64,000 nt of DNA from JAFGDI01 sp963667715. Its GTDB lineage: Bacteria > Planctomycetota > Phycisphaerae > Sedimentisphaerales > SM23-30. Positions 19,292-28,246 of this stretch are shown here, piece after piece. Positions within the stretch are counted from its first letter, which is position 1. Each line of letters opens with the position of its first letter. Where the stretch lies: contig OY763926.1 of the NCBI GenBank assembly GCA_963667715.1, forward strand, positions 868,001 through 932,000, read 5' to 3'. A model generated the notes under the pieces. The model ran no database searches. It saw only the letters and a list, made by a program, of their open reading frames with translations, and was not told the DNA's origin. The position numbers and the translations under genes were made by a program.

Positions 19292-19353
19292 ACATCGCAA
19301 AAGAATGATCTGTATGATTTTTAAGTCAGAATAGTCTTTGTCTTTTGCGATGT
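19292..19353. repeat. 13-bp perfect inverted repeat
   Basis: ACATCGCAAAAGA at 19292-19304 is the exact reverse complement of 19341-19353, with 36 bases between. It lies 62 bp past the hypothetical gene and just before a REP-like element. It could be a long-loop terminator structure or the ends of a small non-autonomous element. Confidence 0.75.
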
Positions 19354-19359
19354 TATATT

Positions 19360-19389
19360 AAGAGTCACAAGCAAGGATGCTTGTGCTAC
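19360..19389. repeat. REP-like palindromic repeat, copy 1
   Basis: A 30-base element with core CACAAGCA-AGGA-TGCTTGTG, which folds into an 8-bp hairpin, followed by CTAC. It matches 35134-35163 at 28 of 30 positions. It lies between the hypothetical gene and polA, outside coding sequence. Confidence 0.75.
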
Positions 19390-19397
19390 CTAAGATA

Positions 19398-19426
19398 TTG
19401 AAATTTGGTCGGTTTCAGTATATAAT
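19398..19426 (+). promoter_or_regulatory. Sigma-70 promoter for polA
   Basis: TTGAAA at 19398-19403 and TATAAT at 19421-19426 are separated by 17 bp. This is one mismatch from consensus and lies about 80 bp before the polA start. Confidence 0.75.
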
Positions 19427-19506
19427 CATTGGACATTAAATATTAACATTAACCAGTTCTGGTTTGGCTTACGGCCTGGCTGGATTTTATTCTTTGGATA
19501 AAGCTT

Positions 19507-22245
19507 TTGTCTAAATCATTATATATAATTGACGGTCATGCCCATATATATGCGGCGTATTTTGCTCCTATGGGCGGTAATTTGGTAACACCTAGTGGTG
19601 AGCCGACTAAGGCTGTGTATATATTTACGAATATACTGCTGAAGCTGTTGCGGGATCGTAAGCCTGATATGGTGGTGGTGGCGATGGATTCGCCGGGTAA
19701 GTCATTTCGTCATGAGATGTATAGCGATTATAAGGCAACTCGTCCACCGATGCCGGAAGATCTTCCGGGTCAGATCAAGCGAATCGATCAGATAATCGAG
19801 GCGATGAATATCCCGATAATTCGTGAAGAGGGATTTGAGGCAGATGATATAATCGGCTCGCTGGTGAAGAAGGGTCGTGATGAGGATTTTGAAGTTTTTA
19901 TCTGTTCGAAGGATAAGGACCTTGAGCAGCTGATCGGCGATGGTGTGAAGATGTATGATCTTCAGAAGGATACAATAACCGATGAAGATGGTCTGATGGC
20001 GAGTAAGGGTATAAGTCCGTCACAGGTTATCGATATGCTGGCATTGATGGGAGATACATCGGATAATGTTCCGGGTGTTCCGAAGGTTGGTCCTAAGACA
20101 GCGGTTAAATGGATCCAGCAGTATGGTTCGCTTGAGAATCTGCTGGAGCATAAAGATGAGATTAAAGGTAAGGTCGGTGAGAATCTGCGTGATAGTACCG
20201 ATGTGCTGGCATTGTCTAAGAAGCTGGTGACTATTAACTGTGATATGGCCCTTGACTTCGATTGGAAGCAGGCTGAGTTTAGCGGTTGGAATGAAGAGGC
20301 GTTGGTGTCGGTTTGTACAGAGCTGGCGTTTACCAAGATTTTGAAACAGCTGAATCTGGAAACCTCTGGCAACGCCGGGGCGCCAGCCGTGATCGGGGAT
20401 GGTGCAGAGGAGAGTGCGGATTTTTATCAGCCGGTGAAGGTTGATAAGACCGATTATGTGCTGGTTGATAATATGGAATTGTTCCGTGTGTTTCTAAAGG
20501 AGCTGCAAGAGCAGAAATGTTTTGCGATAGATACGGAGACGACCGGACTGAACCCGGTAGCTTGTGAACTGGTGGGTTTGAGTTTTTCATGGAAAGAGGG
20601 TACAGGTTATTATCTGCCGGTTAAGGGGCCGTTTATGTTTCCTCCGCTGGATTGGCAGGAGATCCGTCCGCAGCTAGAACCGATATTGAGCGATGCGTCA
20701 ATCGCGAAAGTAGGTCAGAATATCAAATATGATATGATCGTTCTGCGTCGTGCGGGGGTAGAGCTAAAGGGTGTAGTTTTTGATACTATGCTGGCGAGTT
20801 ATGTGTTGTATAATAATCGCGGTCATCATGATATGGACAGTATGGCGAGAGATTATTTAGGGCATGATACGATCAAGCTAAAGGAGCTGATCGGTACAGG
20901 TAAAAAGCAGCTGACCTTTGATATGGTCGAGCTTGGTATGGCAGCAGATTATGCGGCGGAAGATGCAGATATAACCTGGCAGCTGTATAAGTATCTGGAT
21001 AGCCGTCTGGTGGATAAACAGCTTCGTGAATTGTTTGAAGATGTAGAGATGCCGGTGGTTGATGTGCTGGCCGAAATGGAATATAACGGCATGGGGCTAG
21101 ATGTTCCGTTTTTGAAGAAGCTGACCAATACTATAAGTGACAGAATGACCGAGCTGTCGGAAGAGATCCATCGTCTGGCAGATTGCAATTTTAATATTGA
21201 TTCGCCGAAACAGCTGGGTGATGTTTTGTTCCAGGGGCTTATGCTGCCGGTACAGAAAAAGACCAAGACCGGTTATTCGACAGATCAGGAAGTGTTAGAG
21301 AAGCTTAAGGATCATCATCCGATAGTGAATTTGGTACTTGAATATCGTCATTTGGGTAAGCTTCGCAGTACGTATACAGAAAAGTTGCCGGCAATGATCT
21401 GTACATCTACCGGGCGTGTTCACGGGAGCTTTAATCAGACGGGCACAGCGACAGGCAGGTTGAGCAGCAGCGATCCAAACTTGCAGAATATTCCGGTTAG
21501 AAGTGATATGGGTAAAGAGATACGCCGAGGCTTTATCCCGCAGGGAGAAGGGCGTATATTACTGGCGGCGGATTATTCGCAGGTCGAGCTGAGGATGCTG
21601 GCTCACTTGAGCGGTGACCCAGGTCTGAAGGAAGCGTTTAACAGCGGTCAGGATATACATCGTTTTGTTGCCAGTCAGGTATTTGGAGTTGATCCGGAAG
21701 AGGTTAGCAGTGAACAGCGTTCGCGTGCCAAGGCGGTGAACTTTGGTATCGTATATGGCCAGAGTGCTTTTGGTCTGAGTCAGACAATTGATATTAGTGT
21801 TGGCGAGGCGGCGAAGTTTATCGATGACTATTTCAGGCGTTATCCGAAGATCGGTGCCTATATGGAGTCGGTGCGTGAAGATGCCCGTGAAAACGGCTAT
21901 GTTACGACTATTCTGGGCAGACGCCGGGCGATAATGAATATGGCAGGTGCCAACTTTAATCAGCAGAAAGCGGCGGAGAGAATGGCGGTCAATACCGCGG
22001 TCCAGGGCTCAGCGGCCGACCTTATGAAGCTGGCAATGATAGACATACATAATAGTATAATTGATGATAAGCTTGACATGCTGATGATATTGCAGGTTCA
22101 TGATGAACTGGTATTTGAGATGGCGGCAGAAAAAATGGAGGAGTATTCGGCTATGATCGCTGATAAGATGGAAACAGCGATGAAGCTTGATGTGCCGTTG
22201 AAGGTCGATGTGAATTCGGGTACAAGCTGGTACGATTGTAAATAG
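19507..22245 (+). CDS. polA: DNA polymerase I
   Basis: Fills gaps and removes RNA primers in replication and repair. The 912-residue protein has three domains: a 5'-3' nuclease (1 to about 290, with IDGHAHIYAAYFA and GDTSDNVPGVPKVGPKTA), a 3'-5' proofreading exonuclease (about 335-510) and the polymerase (about 520-912). Proofreading residues are intact: D342/E344 in DTETTG, QNIKYD, and YAAED. Many family-A polymerases have lost them. Polymerase motifs are A (DYSQVELRMLAHL, D689), B (RAKAVNFGIVYG, K742) and C (QVHDE, D866). The start is TTG at 19507, reading MSKSLYIIDGHA. It has its own promoter and converges with the next gene. Confidence 0.96.
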   Translation: MSKSLYIIDGHAHIYAAYFAPMGGNLVTPSGEPTKAVYIFTNILLKLLRDRKPDMVVVAMDSPGKSFRHEMYSDYKATRPPMPEDLPGQIKRIDQIIEAMNIPIIREEGFEADDIIGSLVKKGRDEDFEVFICSKDKDLEQLIGDGVKMYDLQKDTITDEDGLMASKGISPSQVIDMLALMGDTSDNVPGVPKVGPKTAVKWIQQYGSLENLLEHKDEIKGKVGENLRDSTDVLALSKKLVTINCDMALDFDWKQAEFSGWNEEALVSVCTELAFTKILKQLNLETSGNAGAPAVIGDGAEESADFYQPVKVDKTDYVLVDNMELFRVFLKELQEQKCFAIDTETTGLNPVACELVGLSFSWKEGTGYYLPVKGPFMFPPLDWQEIRPQLEPILSDASIAKVGQNIKYDMIVLRRAGVELKGVVFDTMLASYVLYNNRGHHDMDSMARDYLGHDTIKLKELIGTGKKQLTFDMVELGMAADYAAEDADITWQLYKYLDSRLVDKQLRELFEDVEMPVVDVLAEMEYNGMGLDVPFLKKLTNTISDRMTELSEEIHRLADCNFNIDSPKQLGDVLFQGLMLPVQKKTKTGYSTDQEVLEKLKDHHPIVNLVLEYRHLGKLRSTYTEKLPAMICTSTGRVHGSFNQTGTATGRLSSSDPNLQNIPVRSDMGKEIRRGFIPQGEGRILLAADYSQVELRMLAHLSGDPGLKEAFNSGQDIHRFVASQVFGVDPEEVSSEQRSRAKAVNFGIVYGQSAFGLSQTIDISVGEAAKFIDDYFRRYPKIGAYMESVREDARENGYVTTILGRRRAIMNMAGANFNQQKAAERMAVNTAVQGSAADLMKLAMIDIHNSIIDDKLDMLMILQVHDELVFEMAAEKMEEYSAMIADKMETAMKLDVPLKVDVNSGTSWYDCK

Positions 22246-22268
22246 CTGGTTTGATATTGCGAAAGAGG

Positions 22269-23648
22269 TCAGACGATAATGCGTCTGTTCTTGCCGCCTT
22301 CTTTGGCGGTGAAGAGAGCTCCGTCGATATCGTCGACAAATTCCTCGATAGTCTGGCCATTTTCACTTTGTCCGACTCCTATTGATATAGTTGCCTGAAT
22401 CTTATTGCCTTTGAAGTCGATGAGGTTGCTTTCCACTTCTTCCAGTAATCTGTCGGCAATAGTCTCGGCGGCCGGCAGGTGCGTTTCGGGAAGAATAACA
22501 GCGAATTCATCACCACCATATCGAGCGGCGATATCAGTCTGACGAATACACTTTTTAATGCAATGTGCAATATGCTTAATGACCAAATCGCCTGCAAGAT
22601 GGCCGTGCTGGTCATTGATTTTTTTCAGGCCATCGAGGTCGATCATAAGCAGTGTTAGTTTGCTGCCGTAGCGTTCAAAACGTTTTAACTCTCGTTTTAG
22701 GATATTATAGAAGGTAGTGTGGTTAACCAGCCCTGTCATGCCGTCGGTTTGAGCTTTATGGTTAACTTCCTTGTATAGTTGTATATTGTATAGAGCTGCG
22801 CCTATGATCTCGCATAGCAGTTCAAGGGCGGGCAGGTCTGTTTGTTTTTCGAAATTCGAGAGATCGTATTTATCCGCCAGATTGAGAATACCCAGTACGC
22901 TATCGCCACTTAGTATAGGGGCAATTACACAGCTTTTGGTTCGGTAATGAGTGGTATTTCCGGGTGTAGAGCCGATAAACTGCAATTTATCCAGGTCTTC
23001 AATAACCATAAGTTTTTTCAATTTAATAGCTTGCGCCATCGGCCGGTCAGGATGAGATGCGGTATTGATCAAGCTGGATATTTTATGAGAATGGTTATGT
23101 CTGGTGAGGTGCAGACAATGGTTTTCTTCATTGTAAGTATATAGAGACGCGAAAGTTGCGTGGAAAATATCGGGTATATCTTCAACGCATGCTCTGGCGA
23201 TCTGGTCTATATCGAGGCTGTTAACCTTTCTTGATATTTTACTGATACGATTGAAGCGATCGATAATGATCTTTTCCTTAGCGGCCATAATAGCAGTAGT
23301 TTGCAGATTTTGTCCGCTCTGACAGCATTTGGCAAGATTATTGAGGTATAGCTCGATCTTATTCTGCAGGATCGGTTCCGGGCAATCTTCGTATACGATA
23401 TCGAGCGGGGGGCTGATATTACTTAAGTCTATATTTTTATTGTGTTTAGCGACGATTACTGAGCAACATGAGTTGTTCTCTTGAAGGCAATCCTGATCTG
23501 TAAAAACAATGCTATATTCAATTTTATCATAGGGTAATTGTGATATATCAGTTGAGTGTACGTATTTTAGCCGGAGATTTTGACAGGCAGAGCTAAGAGT
23601 CTGTTCAAAAAGGTTATTAGTACCTCTATATATTACAGTTACATCCAT
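22269..23648 (-). CDS. GAF-GGDEF diguanylate cyclase
   Basis: Predicted to make cyclic di-GMP from two GTP. The 459-residue soluble protein has an unassigned N-terminal region (about 1-120, possibly a degenerate receiver-like domain), a GAF sensory domain (about 150-290) and a C-terminal GGDEF domain. The active-site motif is an exact GGDEF at about 378-382. An inhibitory-site RxxD (RQTD, 369-372) sits five residues before it, so both catalysis and product inhibition look intact. The gene ends 23 bp from polA in convergent orientation. Cyclic di-GMP often controls motility, and the flagellar locus starts nearby, but a direct link is inference. Confidence 0.88.
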   Translation of the reverse strand: MDVTVIYRGTNNLFEQTLSSACQNLRLKYVHSTDISQLPYDKIEYSIVFTDQDCLQENNSCCSVIVAKHNKNIDLSNISPPLDIVYEDCPEPILQNKIELYLNNLAKCCQSGQNLQTTAIMAAKEKIIIDRFNRISKISRKVNSLDIDQIARACVEDIPDIFHATFASLYTYNEENHCLHLTRHNHSHKISSLINTASHPDRPMAQAIKLKKLMVIEDLDKLQFIGSTPGNTTHYRTKSCVIAPILSGDSVLGILNLADKYDLSNFEKQTDLPALELLCEIIGAALYNIQLYKEVNHKAQTDGMTGLVNHTTFYNILKRELKRFERYGSKLTLLMIDLDGLKKINDQHGHLAGDLVIKHIAHCIKKCIRQTDIAARYGGDEFAVILPETHLPAAETIADRLLEEVESNLIDFKGNKIQATISIGVGQSENGQTIEEFVDDIDGALFTAKEGGKNRRIIV

Positions 23649-23933
23649 ATATGGTGTGTTATCGATCTTTTTGGTCTTTATATTGTGTTAGTATTAAGTT
23701 TTATCAAAGTGTATTTCTACATAAATATAATCGGCATAATCGGTTAGCTCCTGAGAAAAAAATAAAAAAATTAAGTTTTTGATTGAGTCCTATAACAAAA
23801 TAATATATTTTATAGTTTATAAAATGTAAAGTACGTTTTGTATATTATGTTTCTATTGGATTTTGCTGTTAGTGATAATGTTTGAGGGAGATAACCCTTT
23901 ATACATGTATGCATGGGCAGTTTATTGATATAG

Positions 23934-24239
23934 ATGGATAGTAATGGAGATAATGTTTTGGTGGAAAAAAGTGTAGCAGAAAGGTTGAGGATCAATCCTC
24001 CTGTAAAGCATTATAAGATAGGTGAGGTTGCGAGGTTTAGCGGCTTATCCCGTCAGACAGTCCATAATTATACAATTATGGGTTTGATAGAGGAGACGAG
24101 CTGGACCGACGGCGGGCATCGCCTGTACCCAGAAGATGTATTTCATCAGCTAGCGAGAATAGATGAGCTTAAGCAGAGTTGTACATTGCGGGAGATACGC
24201 AGGATATTGGAATCTGAGACAAATGTAGCGGTAGGGTAG
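23934..24239 (+). CDS. MerR-family transcriptional regulator, short
   Basis: A DNA-binding regulator of about 101 residues. The MerR-type winged helix-turn-helix runs from YKIGEVARFSGLSRQTVHNY through GLIEETSWTDGGHRLYPEDV (quoted in short parts), followed by a brief helix (LREIRRILESE). There is no long coiled coil or effector domain, as in small MerR proteins such as HspR/SoxR-like stand-alone regulators. No good ribosome site precedes the ATG at 23934; GGAG at about 23946 would better suit a TTG or GTG start near 23957-23961. It is the gene before the TPR-FlgN-kinase group, so motility control is possible. Confidence 0.72.
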   Translation: MDSNGDNVLVEKSVAERLRINPPVKHYKIGEVARFSGLSRQTVHNYTIMGLIEETSWTDGGHRLYPEDVFHQLARIDELKQSCTLREIRRILESETNVAVG

Positions 24240-24330
24240 ATGCCCGAACTGGCCGATGGTCAGATGTTGAGCTGAGTTAGTTTTAGAAATAGTTTTTAGT
24301 TGTTGGAAACAGCTGTAGGTGAAAGTCAGG

Positions 24331-26769
24331 ATGACAGAAAATCTTGAAAATAAGAGTTTCAGGCAGGCAGTGTCAGGCAAGTGGCAGATACCATTGTTTA
24401 TCTGCGCTATGTTGATGTTCGTAGTGACATTGTTTGTAATTCGTCCAGAGAAGGTAGAACCTACATTTCAGGAGAAGCTCGATGGTGTAATGGAGCTTGC
24501 CAACAGCAATCGCTATAGTGATTTTTATACCCAGCTGGACCTGCTTCGTCAGGAGACCAAAGAGAAGGCAGACCTTGCCAAGGTATATGGTTCGGCGGCC
24601 GAGGTTAGGGTTCAGGAACTGCGACAGAATCGAGAGTTGGGAATTGGTTCGACAGTACATAAGAGTGCCAGGGATAATTACCAGAATATAATAGATGATT
24701 ATAAAGAAGCCTTTAAGTATGGCTGGATCGCGGTAGATGATCCACGTATGCCACAGGTTTATACTAATGTGTCAATGGCGTATTGGGGTCTGGGTGATAG
24801 CGAAAATGCAATCGAGATGGCCAGGCGAGCAATTGATGCAGAGGGTAAATATATACCGGCCGAGTACCGTTTGCTGGCGACGATGTATCTGACAGCGATG
24901 CCTGAGGACTATACCTCGCTGACAATGTCGCTGCTGGATACAATGCTGGCGGAGACGGATAAGGACGCAGATGCGGAGAATTATTCGTGGGCCTTTGTGA
25001 AGAAGGTTGAGCTGCTGATCGCAGATGGCAAGGAAGATACTGCTCAGGTTTTGCTGAACTCTGCGGAAGATGTGGTGTTGAATAGTCAATATGGCGAGAT
25101 GATCCAGTATCTTCGCTGTCTGGCGGTTAAAAAGGCAGGCGATATAGATAAGGCGGAGCTTATGCTTCGTGATCTTCTGACAGGGCTGGTTAACAGGGGC
25201 GATATTTATGCCCAGATATGTCTTGAGCTGGGCGGGATAAATCTTGACCAGCATAGATATAATGATGCCCAGATGTTCTATAATATGGTGATCGATTCCC
25301 AGCTGGGTAAGGATTGGTATCTTGCGGCATTGCTGGGGGATGCAGAGTGTATTCGCAAGCAGTTGAGGTACCATGAGGCTATTGCAAGGTATCGAGATAC
25401 GCTGGATCTGTTCCACGAGACACCGCTGAACCGACATGTGAAGGCTGAGAGTATTCAGAAGTCGCTGGCAGAGTTTGGTAAAGAGCTGGCAGATATTAAG
25501 TTATATAGCGATGCCCTGACGGTATTGGAGATGGAGCAGGAGATCGCACCAGAAACCGATATTGACGCGGCTTACCGTTTTGCAATTGCACATAATCGGC
25601 TGGCAGATGAGCTTCGTGAAGAGTTTAGTCGTGTTGAAGCAGAAGCTGGCGGTATGCTGGACGAGCAGGATGAATGGGTAGTTCAGCAGGCGGCATTGAT
25701 CGAGAAGCATTATGAAGTGGCGGCAGAGCAATATCTGCGAGTGGCAAAGATCGCTATAAAGGATAATGAACTGTACGGCAGCTGTATCAGACAGGCTGCG
25801 TTCTGTTATGATTATGCTGGTAATACTCTGCGTTCGATAGAAGTGTGGCTTCGCTTTATAGAAGAGTGGGAAGGTACAGTGTATCGGGCAGATGCATTGT
25901 ATCAGGTAGCTCAGGCATATCAGTCAATAGGTGATTTTGATAATGCTATAAAGTATTTTGGTATTTTGCGTGATGAGAACCCTCGTTCGCCGTCAGGTAT
26001 TAAGGCGGTAGTTCCGATGGCACATTGTTATATGTCGAAGGAACCGACAGATTATGAGGGTGCGGAGAAGATACTACAGTCTGTGCTGAACGATGTAGCT
26101 ATTATGCCGGATTCGCCATATTTTTATGAAGCGACTTCGGAGCTGGGCGAGCTGTACTATCGTATGGGTAATTATCGTGATGCGATAACATCGCTGGCAA
26201 ATGCGATCAAGCGAAATCCAGAGCATCCATCGACCGGCAAGGTAATGTTCCTGGTTGGTGACTCGTATCGGCAGAGCAGTAAGGCATTTGATACGAAAAT
26301 AGCGGAAGTGGAAAATGATCCAATAGCACGGATCAATTTAGAGAATTATGTTGAGGCTCGTCGTGATATGCTGATGAATGCCCGCGATTATTTTGCAGGA
26401 GCGATAAAGGCATATAATCGTATATCAGAAGATCAGAGAGATAAACGAGATAATTTGTATTTGAAGTATAGTTGGCTGTATCAGGCGGATTGTCTGTTTG
26501 ATCTGGGAGATTACAGGTTAGCGGTTGACCTTTACGAGCAGGCGGCCCTAAGATATGAGATGACGCCAACAGCTCTAATGGCACTGGTGCAGGTAGTAAA
26601 TTGTCATATCAAGCTGGGTAATCCTCGAGATGCAAGTATGGCTAATAGTCGTGCAATCGCTCAGCTGGTAAGAATGGACGATAAAGTTTTGATGGATAGT
26701 GATGTTGCCCTGACAAGAGAACAATGGGAACAATGGTTTGACTGGGCAGATAAACTTGGAATATGGTAA
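24331..26769 (+). CDS. Membrane-anchored TPR-repeat protein at head of flagellar locus
   Basis: An 812-residue protein with one N-terminal membrane helix (about 15-38, WQIPLFICAMLMFVVTLFVI) and then almost entirely alpha-helical tetratricopeptide-like repeats. Examples are MPQVYTNVSMAYWGLGDSEN, ALYQVAQAYQSIGDFDNAI and GELYYRMGNYRDAITSLA. The lack of a cleavage site suggests an anchored scaffold on the outer side of the membrane. The start at 24331 has AGGTGA upstream; a GTG at 24319 is in frame. It is followed 18 bp later by a FlgN-like gene, so it is probably part of the flagellar programme. Its precise role is unknown. Confidence 0.75.
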   Translation: MTENLENKSFRQAVSGKWQIPLFICAMLMFVVTLFVIRPEKVEPTFQEKLDGVMELANSNRYSDFYTQLDLLRQETKEKADLAKVYGSAAEVRVQELRQNRELGIGSTVHKSARDNYQNIIDDYKEAFKYGWIAVDDPRMPQVYTNVSMAYWGLGDSENAIEMARRAIDAEGKYIPAEYRLLATMYLTAMPEDYTSLTMSLLDTMLAETDKDADAENYSWAFVKKVELLIADGKEDTAQVLLNSAEDVVLNSQYGEMIQYLRCLAVKKAGDIDKAELMLRDLLTGLVNRGDIYAQICLELGGINLDQHRYNDAQMFYNMVIDSQLGKDWYLAALLGDAECIRKQLRYHEAIARYRDTLDLFHETPLNRHVKAESIQKSLAEFGKELADIKLYSDALTVLEMEQEIAPETDIDAAYRFAIAHNRLADELREEFSRVEAEAGGMLDEQDEWVVQQAALIEKHYEVAAEQYLRVAKIAIKDNELYGSCIRQAAFCYDYAGNTLRSIEVWLRFIEEWEGTVYRADALYQVAQAYQSIGDFDNAIKYFGILRDENPRSPSGIKAVVPMAHCYMSKEPTDYEGAEKILQSVLNDVAIMPDSPYFYEATSELGELYYRMGNYRDAITSLANAIKRNPEHPSTGKVMFLVGDSYRQSSKAFDTKIAEVENDPIARINLENYVEARRDMLMNARDYFAGAIKAYNRISEDQRDKRDNLYLKYSWLYQADCLFDLGDYRLAVDLYEQAALRYEMTPTALMALVQVVNCHIKLGNPRDASMANSRAIAQLVRMDDKVLMDSDVALTREQWEQWFDWADKLGIW

Positions 26770-26787
26770 TCAAAAGAAGGCTTAATA

Positions 26788-27255
26788 ATGGAAGCAGTCG
26801 AAAAAAATGAATTTAGTGCAGATGAAGTGATCGGTCTATTGACACGTCAGAGAGAACTGTACGGTCGTCTGAAGGGGCTGGCGTATATGCAGCGTGAGCT
26901 GGTTGAGAATAATGACCCGGAGATGCTTCTTAAGGTACTGGCGAACAGGCAGAAGATCATTAATCAGCTTACAGCAGTTGATAAGCAGTTAAAGCCAATT
27001 CGTGCGAACTGGAAGGAAGTTTCAGGGAAGTTTAGCGAACTGGAGCGTCAGCGGGTGAATATGCTGGTTGATGAGGTTAAAAAGACTATTGAAGAGATAT
27101 TGAGCCGTGATAAGGCAGATACTGATGCATTAACAGTTAAGAAGGATCAGGTTGCAACTGAGCTTAAGAAGGTCAGGACCTGTCGGCAGATGAGTAATGC
27201 ATATCAATCGGCACCGTCGTCAAACAGTTCCAGATATTTTGATATTGGCGGATAG
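26788..27255 (+). CDS. flgN: FlgN-family flagellar export chaperone
   Basis: FlgN chaperones hook-filament junction proteins FlgK and FlgL before export. The 155-residue protein is helical throughout, with the typical FlgN pattern LLTRQRELYGRLKGLAYMQR followed by heptad-like Leu/Gln-rich helices and a flexible Ser-rich tail ending RYFDIGG. Identification rests on length, helix pattern and its place in a flagellar locus rather than on catalytic residues. It lies between the TPR gene and a histidine kinase, all on the same strand. Confidence 0.7.
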   Translation: MEAVEKNEFSADEVIGLLTRQRELYGRLKGLAYMQRELVENNDPEMLLKVLANRQKIINQLTAVDKQLKPIRANWKEVSGKFSELERQRVNMLVDEVKKTIEEILSRDKADTDALTVKKDQVATELKKVRTCRQMSNAYQSAPSSNSSRYFDIGG

Positions 27256-27301
27256 TGGAATTTAGAAGTTAGCATACTCAATAAAGGGTAAAAAGGCAGA
27301 A

Positions 27302-28153
27302 TTGAAATTGAATCTGAAGAATAGAATATTGAATATGGACGACCCGGCCAAGGCTATGGAGGAGCTGGCTCCGGTGTTTGAAGCTTATAATGAGCTTACC
27401 GAGAGGATGAGTCGTTCGCATGAGCAGCTGCAGAGCGAGGTAGTGCGTTTGCGTGAAGAGCTTCGTCAGAAAAATGAGCTGCTGGAGAGAAAGAGCCGAC
27501 TGGCGGCACTGGGTGAGATGGCCGCAGGAATGGCACATGAGATACGGAATCCACTGGGCGGGGTGTTATTATATGCTTCGCTATTGTCAAAAGATCTGGA
27601 AGATAATCCTGAAAGTTTGAAATGGGTCAAGAAAATAAGTCTGGCTGTGAATGGTCTGAACCAGATAGTAACAGACATGCTGACATTTACCAACAACAGT
27701 ACCTGTGAGAAAACTGATTTAAATCTCGCGGGAATGATAGTAGAGGTTGCTGATCTGGCCGCTATGCAGGCGAGAGAGAAAAATGTAAGGGTAGTGGTAG
27801 ATTGTGACAGTGATATTGTGGTATCGGCAGACCTGAATATGCTGCATCGTATATTGCTGAACCTGGTATTGAACGCTGTGGGGGCGGTAGACGAGAGTGG
27901 GGTAGTGACGGTCAAGGGTCGTAGAAGCCGTTCAGAGCGTCATTCAGTTCGGGTAGAGGTGATCGATAACGGCTGTGGTATGGCAGAAGATGTAATAGAT
28001 AAGATATTCAATCCGTTTTTTACGACACGTGATGTTGGAACAGGTTTAGGCCTGGCAATAGTGCACCGTTTGGTGGAGTGTCATGATGGCGTAATAACGG
28101 CGTGTAATAATAAAAAAAGTAAAGGCGCAAAATTTACCGTATTGCTGCCTTAA
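27302..28153 (+). CDS. Soluble histidine kinase, FleS/AtoS-like, partner of sigma-54 activator
   Basis: A 283-residue cytoplasmic sensor kinase without membrane helices. A short N-terminal coiled region (about 15-65) leads to the dimerisation domain with phospho-acceptor H79 in GMAHEIRNPLGG. The ATP-binding domain has the N box (LNLVLNAVGAV), G1 (DNGCGM), F box (FNPFFTT) and G2 (GTGLGLAIV). The start is probably TTG at 27302 (AAAGG upstream); an ATG at 27335 lacks a ribosome site. The next gene encodes an NtrC-type response regulator, so the two form a two-component pair, comparable with FleS-FleR or FlgS-FlgR. Confidence 0.85.
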   Translation: MKLNLKNRILNMDDPAKAMEELAPVFEAYNELTERMSRSHEQLQSEVVRLREELRQKNELLERKSRLAALGEMAAGMAHEIRNPLGGVLLYASLLSKDLEDNPESLKWVKKISLAVNGLNQIVTDMLTFTNNSTCEKTDLNLAGMIVEVADLAAMQAREKNVRVVVDCDSDIVVSADLNMLHRILLNLVLNAVGAVDESGVVTVKGRRSRSERHSVRVEVIDNGCGMAEDVIDKIFNPFFTTRDVGTGLGLAIVHRLVECHDGVITACNNKKSKGAKFTVLLP

Positions 28154-28246
28154 AAATCTTGCTAAAAATTAAAGTTTTGTTTAGAATATTTTCCTAGTCC
28201 GGTAATGTTCCGTTGGAAACGGTGATAGCTAAACAAGGAAGGTAAT

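Noticed and set aside
24772..25437. 221-codon minus-strand frame inside the TPR gene
   Set aside because: Complementary to repeat-coding sequence and lacks any motif; the plus-strand TPR protein explains the region.
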